A stretch of DNA of 17,744 nt from an uncultured Oscillibacter sp. (GCA_951800675.1 CATOKC010000068.1:1-17744); one strand, 5' to 3'. Counted from the stretch's first letter, positions 6,907 to 14,272 are shown. The notes: a model not told the origin generated them from the sequence alone. Numbers and translations: made by a program.

Positions 6907-7883
6907 CACTGCCACCCGTCCGTTCCATAGCGCTGTACGTTGTCCCTCGTCAGCAGTTCCACTGGTAAAATGATTTCCCGACGGTCACAGCCGCCCTCCA
7001 GGGCCCGGCAGCCCTGGGCCGCCGCCTCTCTGGCGATACGGGCGGGAAACTGGGCGCAGGTGCCGGTCATGAGCCCGTCGCTGACCAGAGCCTTGGCCTC
7101 CGGGGAGCCGTCCACACTGTAAATGAGGAACCGCCCGCTGAGCCCCGCCCCTTCGATGGCGGCAAGCCCGCCGAAGGCGCTGGGGTCGTTGAGGGCCATA
7201 AGCACGTCCGCTTCCGGGGCCTGGCGGAGAAGCTCCTCCATCACCGGCATGGCGTTTTCGATCTGCCCGTCGGACTCGCCGGAGGCCAGAATGATAAATC
7301 CCTCATGCCCCGCAATGGCATCCCGGAAGCCCTGGATGCGCTCCACGCCGGAGCTGGCGGAGATATGCTCCAGCAGTATGATCTTAGCCTCGTCCCGGAC
7401 GGACATCAGGTGCTCCGCGCACAAAACGCCCGCCTGATAGTTGTCCGAGAGAATGGAGCACGCGGCCAGCTCCGTGTCCCGCACCGGCGCGTCCACCACA
7501 ATCACCGGCACCCCGGCTTTCGTAGCGGCCTCCAGCCCCGTCCGGGCAGTGTCCCACTCTACGGGAGTCAGAAAGATCACCTGGGCTCCCGCGCTGATGA
7601 GCTCCACAATCTCTTCATTCTGGCGCCCCTGGTCCATGGCGGCGTCCCGTGTCAGAAGAATGTCCCCGTTGGCCTCGATCTCCGAGCGCAGACAGTTGTC
7701 CAGGACTTGGTAATAGGGGTTGTTCATGGTCATATAGGTGGCGCCGAATACCCGCCGGTCCCCCGTCTGCCGGGCAGAGACGTCGCCGGGGTAGAGAAGG
7801 AGGACATAGAGGACCACCGCCATCAGCGCCAAAATTAAAAGCATACCGGCGGCTTCCAGCAGCCGCCTGGATTCTTTCCGCAT
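6906..7883 (-). CDS. Membrane-anchored periplasmic-type sugar-binding protein (Peripla_BP_4-like)
   Basis: A 325-aa protein with an uncleaved amino-terminal helix (about residues 9-31, no lipobox) and a LacI/RbsB-like binding domain. Family features include VFGATYMTMNNPYYQVLDN, AAMDQGRQNEEIVELISAGAQ, the GVPVIVVDAPV strand, and LMALNDPSAFGGLAAIEGAG. The ATG at 7883 has GAGGGGGG seven bases upstream. It is the first intact gene of the sensor operon and is coupled to the kinase by a TGATG overlap. As no transport genes are linked, it probably acts as a sensory receptor for the kinase, as XylFII does for LytS in clostridia. Ligand unknown. Its native promoter appears to have been lost to upstream rearrangement. 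Confidence 0.9.
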   Translation of the reverse strand: MRKESRRLLEAAGMLLILALMAVVLYVLLLYPGDVSARQTGDRRVFGATYMTMNNPYYQVLDNCLRSEIEANGDILLTRDAAMDQGRQNEEIVELISAGAQVIFLTPVEWDTARTGLEAATKAGVPVIVVDAPVRDTELAACSILSDNYQAGVLCAEHLMSVRDEAKIILLEHISASSGVERIQGFRDAIAGHEGFIILASGESDGQIENAMPVMEELLRQAPEADVLMALNDPSAFGGLAAIEGAGLSGRFLIYSVDGSPEAKALVSDGLMTGTCAQFPARIAREAAAQGCRALEGGCDRREIILPVELLTRDNVQRYGTDGWQ

Positions 7884-7914
7884 AAACAGCCCCCCTCAAA
7901 TGTTTCTCATTCCG

Positions 7915-8418
7915 CATCTTTCCAGTAAAAGGATGTTGAATAGCATATACCATTCCTTGATGAGTTGCAGCGTCAGCCGCAAACGCGTCTCCACTTGTCC
8001 AGGGCATGACATCATTATCGGGGTTTTTGTAGATGGAGTTCATCTTTTCCGTGCGGGGCAGTTTGTTGGGGCTACAATCCGGCTTACTGCTGTAAACCAG
8101 AATGTGCTCCACCTCGCTGACAATGCCCTTGGAGTCGTTCCGGGTGGAATACATCCGCTGCCAGGACACATTCGCCACAAAGCAGCTTTCGTCAAAAATA
8201 CCGTCGCACAGCAGCTTCAAGCCCGCCTGTTCCAGGTCGGAGAGGTAGGACAGCAGATTCCCCTTGTTCTCGTCCTGGGGCGCGGCGGCGATGTAGGCGC
8301 GAATGGCGGAAATCTTGGAAAGCAGGCCGTCCCGCTTTTGTTTGGAGAGGTTGGCACCCCCTTGTGCGGCTCTTTCAGTTTCCGGGCGCTTCTCCAGTTC
8401 GTTCGTAAAATCAGCCAT
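7915..8418 (-). pseudogene. Type III restriction-modification DNA methyltransferase (Mod) fragment, internally deleted
   Basis: A remnant of a type III Mod subunit. Residues 1-64 from the ATG at 8418 (MADFTNELEKRPETERA, NLSKQKRDGLLSKI) match the usual amino terminus. At about 8226 the sequence jumps directly to LKLLCDGIFDESCFVANVSWQ and STRNDSKGIVSEVEHILVYSS, which belong well downstream. The DPPY catalytic motif region is therefore missing. Similarity stops at THQGMVYAIQHPFTGKM (about 7915), again before the native end, and the frame then runs out of phase into the binding-protein gene. The start still has a GGAGGGG ribosome site and a good promoter. No Res subunit is seen. It cannot be an active methylase. 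Confidence 0.8.
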
Positions 8419-8459
8419 GGCGGACTCCCCTCCGTTTGTTAAAAGACGGTATCGGTTTG

Positions 8460-8488
8460 AGTATAGCACACTTGGCCGGGTTTGTCAT
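8460..8488 (-). promoter_or_regulatory. Strong sigma-A-type promoter of the Mod remnant
   Basis: On the minus strand, ATGACA (8488-8483) and TATACT (8465-8460) are separated by exactly 17 bases, one mismatch each from consensus. Transcription would cross the methyltransferase remnant and enter the binding protein-kinase-regulator operon, whose own upstream space is only about 30 bases. Confidence 0.7.
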
Positions 8489-8504
8489 CCGCAAGAAAAT
8501 CCTT

Positions 8505-8533
8505 GCTGTAAATTCGCAGTTGATTTTTACAGC
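8505..8533. promoter_or_regulatory. Inverted repeat upstream of the antitoxin gene, candidate operator
   Basis: GCTGTAAA and TTTACAGC form a perfect 8-bp inverted repeat with 13 bases between, starting 63 bases before the antitoxin ATG. Phd-type antitoxins commonly repress their own operons at such sites, so an autoregulatory operator is plausible. Confidence 0.35.
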
Positions 8534-8567
8534 GGATTTGGGTTGAATTAGAAAAGGGCTGAACGTC

Positions 8568-8828
8568 ATGCCGAATATCAAACCGATTTCCGACCCGCGC
8601 AACTACAGCGATGTGCTGCACGATGTGGCCGCAGGCGCGCCTGTCTTTCTCACGAAGAACGGACGCGGCAAATACGCAATCGTGGATACCCAGGACTATG
8701 AAAAAAGCCAGGCGACGCTGCAGCTCCTGAACGAGCTGTCGAAGGTCCGGAGGTCCGGCGAAACCGAGGGCTGGCTGTCCTCTGAGGAAATGCGGGAGTT
8801 TTTCCGGGCAAAAGCGAATGGAGCATAA
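8568..8828 (+). CDS. Phd/YefM-family antitoxin
   Basis: An 86-aa protein with the Phd/YefM amino-terminal fold: ISDPRNYSDVLHDVAAGAPVF, then LTKNGRGKYAIVDTQDYEK, a segment that dimerises and binds operator DNA. The C-terminal part (LSSEEMREFFRAKAN) would wrap the toxin. AAAAGGG precedes the ATG. It overlaps the toxin gene by 11 bases, the usual antitoxin-first order. The gene is intact although the toxin partner has a frameshift, so it may persist as an orphan antitoxin protecting against homologous toxins elsewhere. Confidence 0.88.
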   Translation: MPNIKPISDPRNYSDVLHDVAAGAPVFLTKNGRGKYAIVDTQDYEKSQATLQLLNELSKVRRSGETEGWLSSEEMREFFRAKANGA

Positions 8829-9145
8829 GGTTTATTACTCGATGGAATTCCGTCGGGATTTAAACGAGATATGGGATTATATTGCGTCTGAGCCGCAAAG
8901 CAGCTCAGACGCAGAGCGGGTTGTCACTGATATCCTGGACGCTGTCCAGCAGCTTGAAGACTTTGCGGAGCTCGGCAGCTCTGTTATCTTCTATCGCCGA
9001 CGTGGAAGGCGGCTTTCGGTTCCTCGTTACGGGGAGTTATCTCACGTTTTATCAGATAGAAAATGGCGGGATCTATATTGACCGGATTCTATATGGCCGC
9101 CGCGATTATCTGCGGATTTTATTTGGGAACACAGAGGATAAATAA
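8818..9145 (+). pseudogene. ParE/RelE-family toxin, frameshifted
   Basis: The first part reads MEHKVYYSMEFRRDLNEIW and continues to LEDFAELGS, and the second part, in the next frame, reads LLSSIADVEGGFRFLVTGSY and ends YGRRDYLRILFGNTEDK. Both parts match a ParE/RelE toxin. They join cleanly if one base near 8980 is removed, giving about 108 aa, the normal length. As written, the frame ends at 9081 after 87 aa, and the last stretch is out of phase, losing the C-terminal strands that include the conserved YIDRILYGRRDY segment. Toxin inactivation under selection is common, but a sequencing error is also possible. Confidence 0.82.
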
Positions 9146-9168
9146 TCCGTTTTTGTATGGATATCGGA

Positions 9169-9190
9169 TGACTACTATTTGACTACTGCT
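9169..9190 (+). repeat. Tandem 11-bp direct repeat TGACTACT..., possible integrase arm-site relic
   Basis: TGACTACTATT is followed immediately by TGACTACTGCT. Short tandem direct repeats near element ends often serve as arm-type binding sites for tyrosine integrases. No integrase is next to this copy, so the meaning is uncertain. Confidence 0.3.
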
Positions 9191-9205
9191 TTGGGAAATT
9201 GATAA

Positions 9206-9252
9206 AAACCAGTGGATCCATTGCGCCGTAATGGTTCCGCTGGCGCTGGTTT
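9206..9252 (+). terminator. Imperfect hairpin downstream of the toxin gene
   Basis: The arms AAACCAG and CTGGTTT enclose a second pairing, GGATCCATT with AATGGTTCC (one mismatch). A repeated GCTGGC in the right arm looks like a 6-base duplication. There is no clean T-run (TTTCCCC follows), so it may be a decayed terminator. Confidence 0.35.
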
Positions 9253-9325
9253 CCCCATTTTCTCCGAAATTTGCGCAGAATCGCTGAAAGTACCGCAACT
9301 ACAGGGTTTTTACTTTGTATGTCAG

Positions 9326-9838
9326 AAAACTCCGACTCTGAAGGCCGCTTTCGCCGGGGAATCCCAGGCCCGGAACAAGTATACTTACTTCGCCTCCAAG
9401 GCCAAGAAAGAGGGCTTTGAGCAGAACACCGCTCTGTTCCTAAAAACTGCCGACAATGAAAAGGAACATGCCAAAATGCAATTAAAGGAACTCAGCGGCA
9501 TCGGCTCTACCGCTGAGAACCTGAGCGCTGCCGCTGACGGGGAGAACTACTAGTGGACGGATATGTACGAGGACTTTGCCAAGACCGCCGAGGCGGAGGG
9601 TTTCTCGGAACTGGCAGCCAAGTTCCGCATGGTGGGCAAAATCGAGAAGCACCACGAGGAGCGTTACCGTGCCCTACTGAAAAACGTGGAGGACCAGGAG
9701 GTTTTTAAGAAGAGCGAGGTCAAGGTCTGGGAGTGCCGGAACTGTGGGCATATCGTGGTTGGCACCGCCGCCCCGGAGGTCTGCCCCGTCCGCGCCCATC
9801 CCCAGGTTTACTTTGAGGTCCATGCGGAGAATTATTGA
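9326..9838 (+). pseudogene. Rubrerythrin, broken by several lesions
   Basis: Rubrerythrins are diiron/rubredoxin peroxidases that detoxify hydrogen peroxide in anaerobes. The remnant has [52 protein letters not shown] and the rubredoxin knuckle CRNCGH. Three defects are seen. No start codon with a ribosome site fits the frame, and similarity begins abruptly near LKAAFAGE. An in-frame TAG at 9551-9553 sits where relatives have Glu after GENY. The second knuckle reads CPVR instead of CPVC (Arg codon 9791-9793), removing an iron ligand. Bases 9200-9325 upstream look foreign. The product cannot be a normal rubrerythrin. A strong terminator follows. Confidence 0.85.
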
Positions 9839-9850
9839 GTACACAAACGG

Positions 9851-9886
9851 CAGCGGCATGGAGCGTTGCTCCATGCCGCTGTTTTC
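9851..9886 (+). terminator. Rho-independent terminator after the rubrerythrin remnant
   Basis: A perfect 14-bp stem, CAGCGGCATGGAGC and GCTCCATGCCGCTG, with a GTT loop, followed by TTTTC. It starts 12 bases after the rubrerythrin stop codon. Confidence 0.85.
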
Positions 9887-9907
9887 AAAAAGGCTCTTTC
9901 CTGCCCC

Positions 9908-9991
9908 ATGCTTGCGATCTGCCTCGCCATGCTGGAAACCGAACAGGACCAGCGGCTGTTCGGGTTTGCAAGAGGAAAAAATATGTGTTGA
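9908..9991 (+). pseudogene. 5' fragment of a sigma-factor paralogue
   Basis: The first 18 codons (MLAICLAMLETEQDQR then LF) repeat the start of the sigma gene at 10068 almost exactly at protein level (MLAICLAMLETEQDQR then RF). Most base differences fall at third codon positions and are silent. After codon 18 similarity stops, and the frame closes at 9991. No ribosome site is seen. The silent divergence indicates an older paralogue, or one recombined in from a relative, rather than a fresh local duplication. Confidence 0.7.
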
Positions 9992-10067
9992 AAATGGGAT
10001 ACTTTCCTGTTTTTCGCAGTTAAAATAATAGAGCCGCAGGACATCAGTGTAAAGGAGAGGATGGAAT

Positions 10068-10601
10068 ATGCTTGCGATCTGTCTGGCCATGCTGGAGACC
10101 GAGCAGGACCAGCGGCGGTTTATCAAGCTCTACAATGCGTATGAAAAGAAGGTCTATCTGACGGCGCTTCGCTTTCTGGGGAACCCTACCCAGGCGGAGG
10201 ACGCCGCGCAGCAGACCTGGGTGCAGCTTTTGCGGAGCTGGGAACGGGTCTGTGCGCTGTCCTGGAGTCAGACGGGTGGTTACGTGGCCACCGTGGCCAA
10301 GAACGCCGCCCTGGATGTTCTGAAAACAGAGGGGCAGGCGGAACCCCTTCCGGAGAACTGGGACCCACCAGCCCGGGAGGAGCGCCAGGAGGAATACGCC
10401 TATCTGTTTTCCCTAATCCGGGCGCTGCCGGAGCATTACCGCCGCGTTCTGGAGCTGAAATGCGTACAGGAGCTGAGCAACCGGGAGATCGCCCGGCGCT
10501 TGAAAATCAAGGAATCCACGGTCGCCAGCCGGATCATGCGGGGCCGAGCGATGCTGCGGGAGAGTCTGGAAAAGGAGGGATACACCCATGACGTGGTTTG
10601 A
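10068..10601 (+). CDS. ECF-type RNA polymerase sigma factor
   Basis: A 177-aa sigma-70 family protein. Region 2 spans about residues 18-88 (LYNAYEKKVYLTALRFLGN, AEDAAQQTWVQLLRSW), and region 4 about 120-172, with the helix-turn-helix LSNREIARRLKIKESTVASRI. There is no region 3, as expected for ECF sigmas. The start has AAAGGAG upstream; the first 18 codons are duplicated in a fragment at 9908. Its last 14 bases overlap the next gene, which encodes the likely anti-sigma factor, so the two are translationally coupled. Cognate promoters, and whether the two secreted proteins downstream are targets, cannot be decided here. Confidence 0.93.
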   Translation: MLAICLAMLETEQDQRRFIKLYNAYEKKVYLTALRFLGNPTQAEDAAQQTWVQLLRSWERVCALSWSQTGGYVATVAKNAALDVLKTEGQAEPLPENWDPPAREERQEEYAYLFSLIRALPEHYRRVLELKCVQELSNREIARRLKIKESTVASRIMRGRAMLRESLEKEGYTHDVV

Positions 10602-11892
10602 TCAAATGCTCCCCCAAGCGCTGATGGACGCCAACCTGGCGGACTTGGACGACGTCTTCCGACAGACGGAGGACACGGAGGTGCGCTTTTCCCCCCGGTA
10701 TCTCCAGGGACGGATGAAGCTGCTGGCGGACCCCTGGAAATGGATGGAATGTCAGGAGCGTTCCGGCCGGAGGAGAAGACTGGACTGGAAGCTGATTGCC
10801 CTGGCGGCGGCTCTGCTGCTGCTGTCCGCCTGCGCGGCAGCGGCGTTCACGGGGCAGTTTTCCCAGTGGTTTCCTTGGCTTGGAGTGAATCCCGACGCTC
10901 CCGAGGCGTCGGAGGCTGTCATGGCCCGAATGGGCACTGTCATTGAACAGAGCCAGGTGGTGGACGATATGACGGTGACGCTCCACGCTGCCGTGTGGGA
11001 TGGGGAGACGTTGCGGCTGTCCATGACGGCGGAAGATCCGAATATGCCGGAGGAATGGGACGAGGCATTTTGGCGCGGGTCCTGGATTTACCAGGAGGAA
11101 TGCAGCCTCACCATGCGGCAGGACCAGTTGGAGGACTATGCGCGCGGAGAAGTGGAGAGCCGCTATGCCGGGATGGGCATCCATCTTCCGCCGGAGGAGC
11201 TGGAGCGGGCACACCAGGACCAATTGTCCGTGGCCCGGTTTACGCTTCAACCGGAATTCCACCTGATCCGGCGGAAGGGAGACAAGCTGGTCTTTGAGGT
11301 GACGATGCCCCTGGCCGACTATGTGGAGCGGCCGGAGCTAACGCTGCGCATTGAAACGCTGGCTACTTATGAGGAGGGGAAGGGCACGTCGGTAGTCTCC
11401 GGGGAAGGGGGACGCACCGGGCCCGGGCCGGATGTGGTGATTCTGGACGGCCCCTTTGACTTTACTTTCACCCTGGACAAGATGATCCAGCCTGTGATCT
11501 ACGAAGGAACGGTCACGCTGACGGCGGAGGATATTCCGCTGGAGTTCTCCCGGATCAAGCTGACGGCCTCCGCCGTCGAGGCGGAGGTCTGGAGCCCGGC
11601 CTCGATACAATATTTGTTCTCCCCGGACGAGGAGGCCGGGAACCCGGACCTGACGTACATCGAAGACGAGCAGGCCCAGGCTATGGGGCCCCAGGGACTT
11701 TGGATAGAGGATGGCGCGTATGTCGATTTTTCAGAGATGCGGAAGTCCTTCACGATGGCGGATACCCTGGACGGCACGGCGGGCGAGATGGGCTGCCGGT
11801 ATCCCCATGCCGTCGACCCCTACGCCGTGACCGCCGTCAACCTGGGCGGAACCCGGGTGGAGCTCCAGGACCTGGAGCGCCGGACGGAGTGA
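10588..11892 (+). CDS. Transmembrane anti-sigma factor, DUF4179-like
   Basis: A 434-aa protein. A short cytosolic amino-terminal region (about 1-65) would bind the sigma factor. One membrane helix lies near 67-88 (WKLIALAAALLLLSACAAAAF), followed by a large extracytoplasmic domain of about 340 residues. The region after the helix (WFPWLGVNPDAPEASEAVMA, then DDMTVTLHAAVWDGETLRLSM) resembles the DUF4179 module found beside ECF sigma genes in Clostridia. The gene starts inside the sigma gene, the usual sigma/anti-sigma arrangement. The outer domain probably senses an envelope condition, and no known ligand is suggested by the sequence. Family assignment is by recognition, not by search. Confidence 0.85.
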   Translation: MTWFDQMLPQALMDANLADLDDVFRQTEDTEVRFSPRYLQGRMKLLADPWKWMECQERSGRRRRLDWKLIALAAALLLLSACAAAAFTGQFSQWFPWLGVNPDAPEASEAVMARMGTVIEQSQVVDDMTVTLHAAVWDGETLRLSMTAEDPNMPEEWDEAFWRGSWIYQEECSLTMRQDQLEDYARGEVESRYAGMGIHLPPEELERAHQDQLSVARFTLQPEFHLIRRKGDKLVFEVTMPLADYVERPELTLRIETLATYEEGKGTSVVSGEGGRTGPGPDVVILDGPFDFTFTLDKMIQPVIYEGTVTLTAEDIPLEFSRIKLTASAVEAEVWSPASIQYLFSPDEEAGNPDLTYIEDEQAQAMGPQGLWIEDGAYVDFSEMRKSFTMADTLDGTAGEMGCRYPHAVDPYAVTAVNLGGTRVELQDLERRTE

Positions 11893-11957
11893 GCCGTCCC
11901 TAACTATGCTGAAATTGCGGGGTGTGACGCCCGCCGGAAAACAGAAAGGAAAATGAT

Positions 11958-12737
11958 ATGATGAAAATGTGGAAGCAGTTTATGACTGGAATGCTCACGG
12001 TGGCACTGATTGCCGCCATGGCCGGAACGGCTCTGGCGGCGGGCGGAAAGCTGCAAGTCAGCAGCGCCGGCGTGGTGGTGATAGACCAGGTGAAGGTGGA
12101 GCCGGGCGGGACCTATACCGTAGGCAAGGAACAGATTCCCGGCGTTGTCGACTATGAAGCCGCCAACGGCAAGTCCTACCACTACCTGCCGGCGCAGATG
12201 TTCACCGACTATCTCAATGTCTGGAACAGCTGGAGTGAAAAGCGCGGCAGCATTGTCCTGGGCGCTAACGTGGAAACCCAAGAGCTTGTGGCCCGGGTGG
12301 TGACCGACGAAGAAATCCTGAATGAACGGCCCAAAACCGCCGAGCTGGGCCTGCACGTCGGACCCTTTACGGAGGTCTCCCCCAGTCTTGTGGACACGAC
12401 GAAGAAGCCCACACAGATCATAGACGACAAAACCAGGGCACAGTCCATCACCGGCTATGGCTCCAGCGGGATTTTCCTCCCGGAGAACGGGAAATATATC
12501 CTGCTCACGATCACAAATAACGGCACGACGCAGGCGCGATGCCAGGCGGGGCTTCCCATCACGCTGGGCATATGGAAGCGCTTCCCCAGCGTGGCGCTTG
12601 ATTCAGGCAAGACGATAACCAGAGCCTTTGAGATCGCCGAGGGCACCACGGCGGAGGCCGCCGAATTTGTGTACAGCGTCGGACCGACGCTCACAGACGA
12701 AGTGGATGTGACCGTCACGCTAATGCAATACCGATAA
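11958..12737 (+). CDS. Secreted protein with signal peptide, paralogue 1 of a tandem pair
   Basis: A 259-aa exported protein. The signal peptide covers about residues 1-27 (positive start MMKMWK, hydrophobic core, cleavage near ALA-A). The mature part has two regions. The first (about 28-105) runs from LQVSSAGVVVIDQVKV through GKSYHYLPAQMFTDY to KRGSIVLG, and resembles stalk or copper-amine-oxidase-like amino-terminal domains. The second (about 130-259) is predicted beta-rich, with DDKTRAQSI, ENGKYILLTITNNGT, ARCQAGLP and EVDVTVTLMQYR; I do not recognise it. AAAGGA sits seven bases before the ATG. It lies 65 bases after the anti-sigma gene on the same strand, so it may share that operon or regulon. 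Confidence 0.82.
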   Translation: MMKMWKQFMTGMLTVALIAAMAGTALAAGGKLQVSSAGVVVIDQVKVEPGGTYTVGKEQIPGVVDYEAANGKSYHYLPAQMFTDYLNVWNSWSEKRGSIVLGANVETQELVARVVTDEEILNERPKTAELGLHVGPFTEVSPSLVDTTKKPTQIIDDKTRAQSITGYGSSGIFLPENGKYILLTITNNGTTQARCQAGLPITLGIWKRFPSVALDSGKTITRAFEIAEGTTAEAAEFVYSVGPTLTDEVDVTVTLMQYR

Positions 12738-12769
12738 GATTTATATATATAGAAGGAGGAGTAACAGCC

Positions 12770-13528
12770 ATGAAAAAATACAAGTCGTTTTTTGCCGGAA
12801 TGCTGGTGATGATCTCGGTCCTGGCCCTGTCCGGAACCGCCCTGGCCGCGTCTGGCCAGCTGCAAATCAGCAATGCGGGACTCGTAATCGTGGATACCGT
12901 GAAGGTAAAGCCGGGGGATACCTATCCCGTGGACGGCCAGCGGCTTCCGGCGGCCGTCACCTACACGGGGACGGACGGCAAGCCCTACTATTATCTGCCC
13001 GCGCAGATGATGTCGGATTATTTCAGGGTCAACGTCGGCTGGGATGAGGAGAAGGGCAGCGTCGTCCTGGGCACTTCCCCAAACAATGAGGCCAACCAGC
13101 CGAAAGGTCCCAATCCCACGAAGCCGACCATTGGCGTAAAGGTAGGGCCTTATAAAGAGATTGCCTCCAAGGGGGTGGATAGGAAGCAGCGGCCCTCTCT
13201 CATCTGCGACGACAAAACCCGTGTCCAGGCGGTTACCACCATTCATGCGGGCAGCAGCTTCCGTCCGCAGAACGGAAAATACGTGGTTTTCCAGGTGGCA
13301 AATAACGGCAAGGAACGGATTACTTGCCTAGCAGGCCTGCCCGCCAAGCTGGGAGAACCCCAATATTTTTCCGCCGTTGACATTGAGCCGGGACATACTT
13401 TAACCCGGGCCTTTGAGCTGGACGGCGACGCTCCAAAGGAAAATGACGACATCCTTTTCGATATTCGAGGCGCGGCCGGTACCAGCGAACCCGTTGACGT
13501 GACATTTTCCATGATGCAGTTCAAGTAA
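12770..13528 (+). CDS. Secreted protein with signal peptide, paralogue 2 of a tandem pair
   Basis: A 252-aa paralogue of the preceding gene, with a signal peptide (about 1-27, ending ALA-A) and the same two-region layout: LQISNAGLVIVDTVKVKPGD, GKPYYYLPAQMMSDY, KGSVVLG, then a proline-rich linker around residues 107-122, and the second region with DDKTRVQAV, QNGKYVVFQVANNGK, ITCLAGLP and PVDVTFSMMQFK. The matched segments and a single shared cysteine before AGLP show common descent, although much of the sequence has diverged. GAAGGAGGAG gives an excellent ribosome site, and only 32 bases separate the pair. Probably surface or secreted, function unknown. Confidence 0.82.
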   Translation: MKKYKSFFAGMLVMISVLALSGTALAASGQLQISNAGLVIVDTVKVKPGDTYPVDGQRLPAAVTYTGTDGKPYYYLPAQMMSDYFRVNVGWDEEKGSVVLGTSPNNEANQPKGPNPTKPTIGVKVGPYKEIASKGVDRKQRPSLICDDKTRVQAVTTIHAGSSFRPQNGKYVVFQVANNGKERITCLAGLPAKLGEPQYFSAVDIEPGHTLTRAFELDGDAPKENDDILFDIRGAAGTSEPVDVTFSMMQFK

Positions 13529-13561
13529 GCGGGAGCTGCCTATACCAAAGCGATACAGATT

Positions 13562-14272
13562 TTAAAATGGGACGGCCCCTTTATTGCAGCGATATGCTGA
13601 GGCTCTCTTTGAACAAAGTGAAAAAACCTCTGGAACATTGGCATAATCGCCCAAAAGGATAACATCAGGTACCCCCTTGACAAGCAAAATACCCGGCTCG
13701 ACCGCATAGGACATTAAAGCGCGGGGGGCGCAGCATTTAAGGGCTGTTTTTGAGACCACAATCTTCTCCATATGACCAATAACCGCATGGTAGAAGTAAC
13801 TTTCCCATTCCTCCTTGGTGCTGATTACAGGCATTCCGCTTTCCCAAAGCTCCTGGGCGTAACCTTCTCTCAGCTCATGCAAAATACGAAGCTCATGCTT
13901 TTTATCGAACGTTCCAATCCATTTGGTTTTCCCCCACAAATTTGCGTCAAACCAAGATACTCTGCGAAAATATAGGGTGTAATAAATTTCTTTTGGTAAT
14001 GGCGCAAAAAGGGATACGATAGGAACCGTTGCCGCGAGGAGATCCAAAAGCCGCTGATCAACGATGATAAAAAGTTGTTCAAATGGATAGCCAAATTGAT
14101 CCGCATATTTCCGAGCCAATTCAAGATTACTTGTTCGATTGCCTGCTTCTACGCGATTGATAGTTCGGGACGAGCAAAAAACCAGGTCCGCCAGTTGTTC
14201 TACCGTCCAACCACGTTTATGTCGCATATACTTCAAGTCCAATGCCCCATAGTAAGAGATTCGTTTTTTCAA
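13562..14272 (-). CDS. XRE-family helix-turn-helix regulator with an unrecognised C-terminal domain
   Basis: A 236-aa protein. The amino-terminal HTH_3 domain spans about residues 12-68 (LDLKYMRHKRGWTVEQLADLV, SSRTINRVEAGNRTSNLELARKYADQF). The remaining roughly 165 residues match nothing I recognise; they hold a tryptophan/tyrosine-rich middle (YYTLYFRRVSWFDANLWGKT) and a cysteine-containing tail. The start is TTG at 14272 with GGGAG about ten bases upstream; an internal ATG at residue 16 would cut into the HTH. It is convergent with the secreted-protein pair, 33 bases away. It is AT-richer than the genes to its left, suggesting that it arrived with the neighbouring element. Confidence 0.78.
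   Translation of the reverse strand: MKKRISYYGALDLKYMRHKRGWTVEQLADLVFCSSRTINRVEAGNRTSNLELARKYADQFGYPFEQLFIIVDQRLLDLLAATVPIVSLFAPLPKEIYYTLYFRRVSWFDANLWGKTKWIGTFDKKHELRILHELREGYAQELWESGMPVISTKEEWESYFYHAVIGHMEKIVVSKTALKCCAPRALMSYAVEPGILLVKGVPDVILLGDYANVPEVFSLCSKRASAYRCNKGAVPF

Noticed and set aside
10534..11262. Minus-strand open frame across the sigma/anti-sigma genes
   Set aside because: Shadow frame: the plus-strand proteins have clear sigma region 4 and membrane-helix features.
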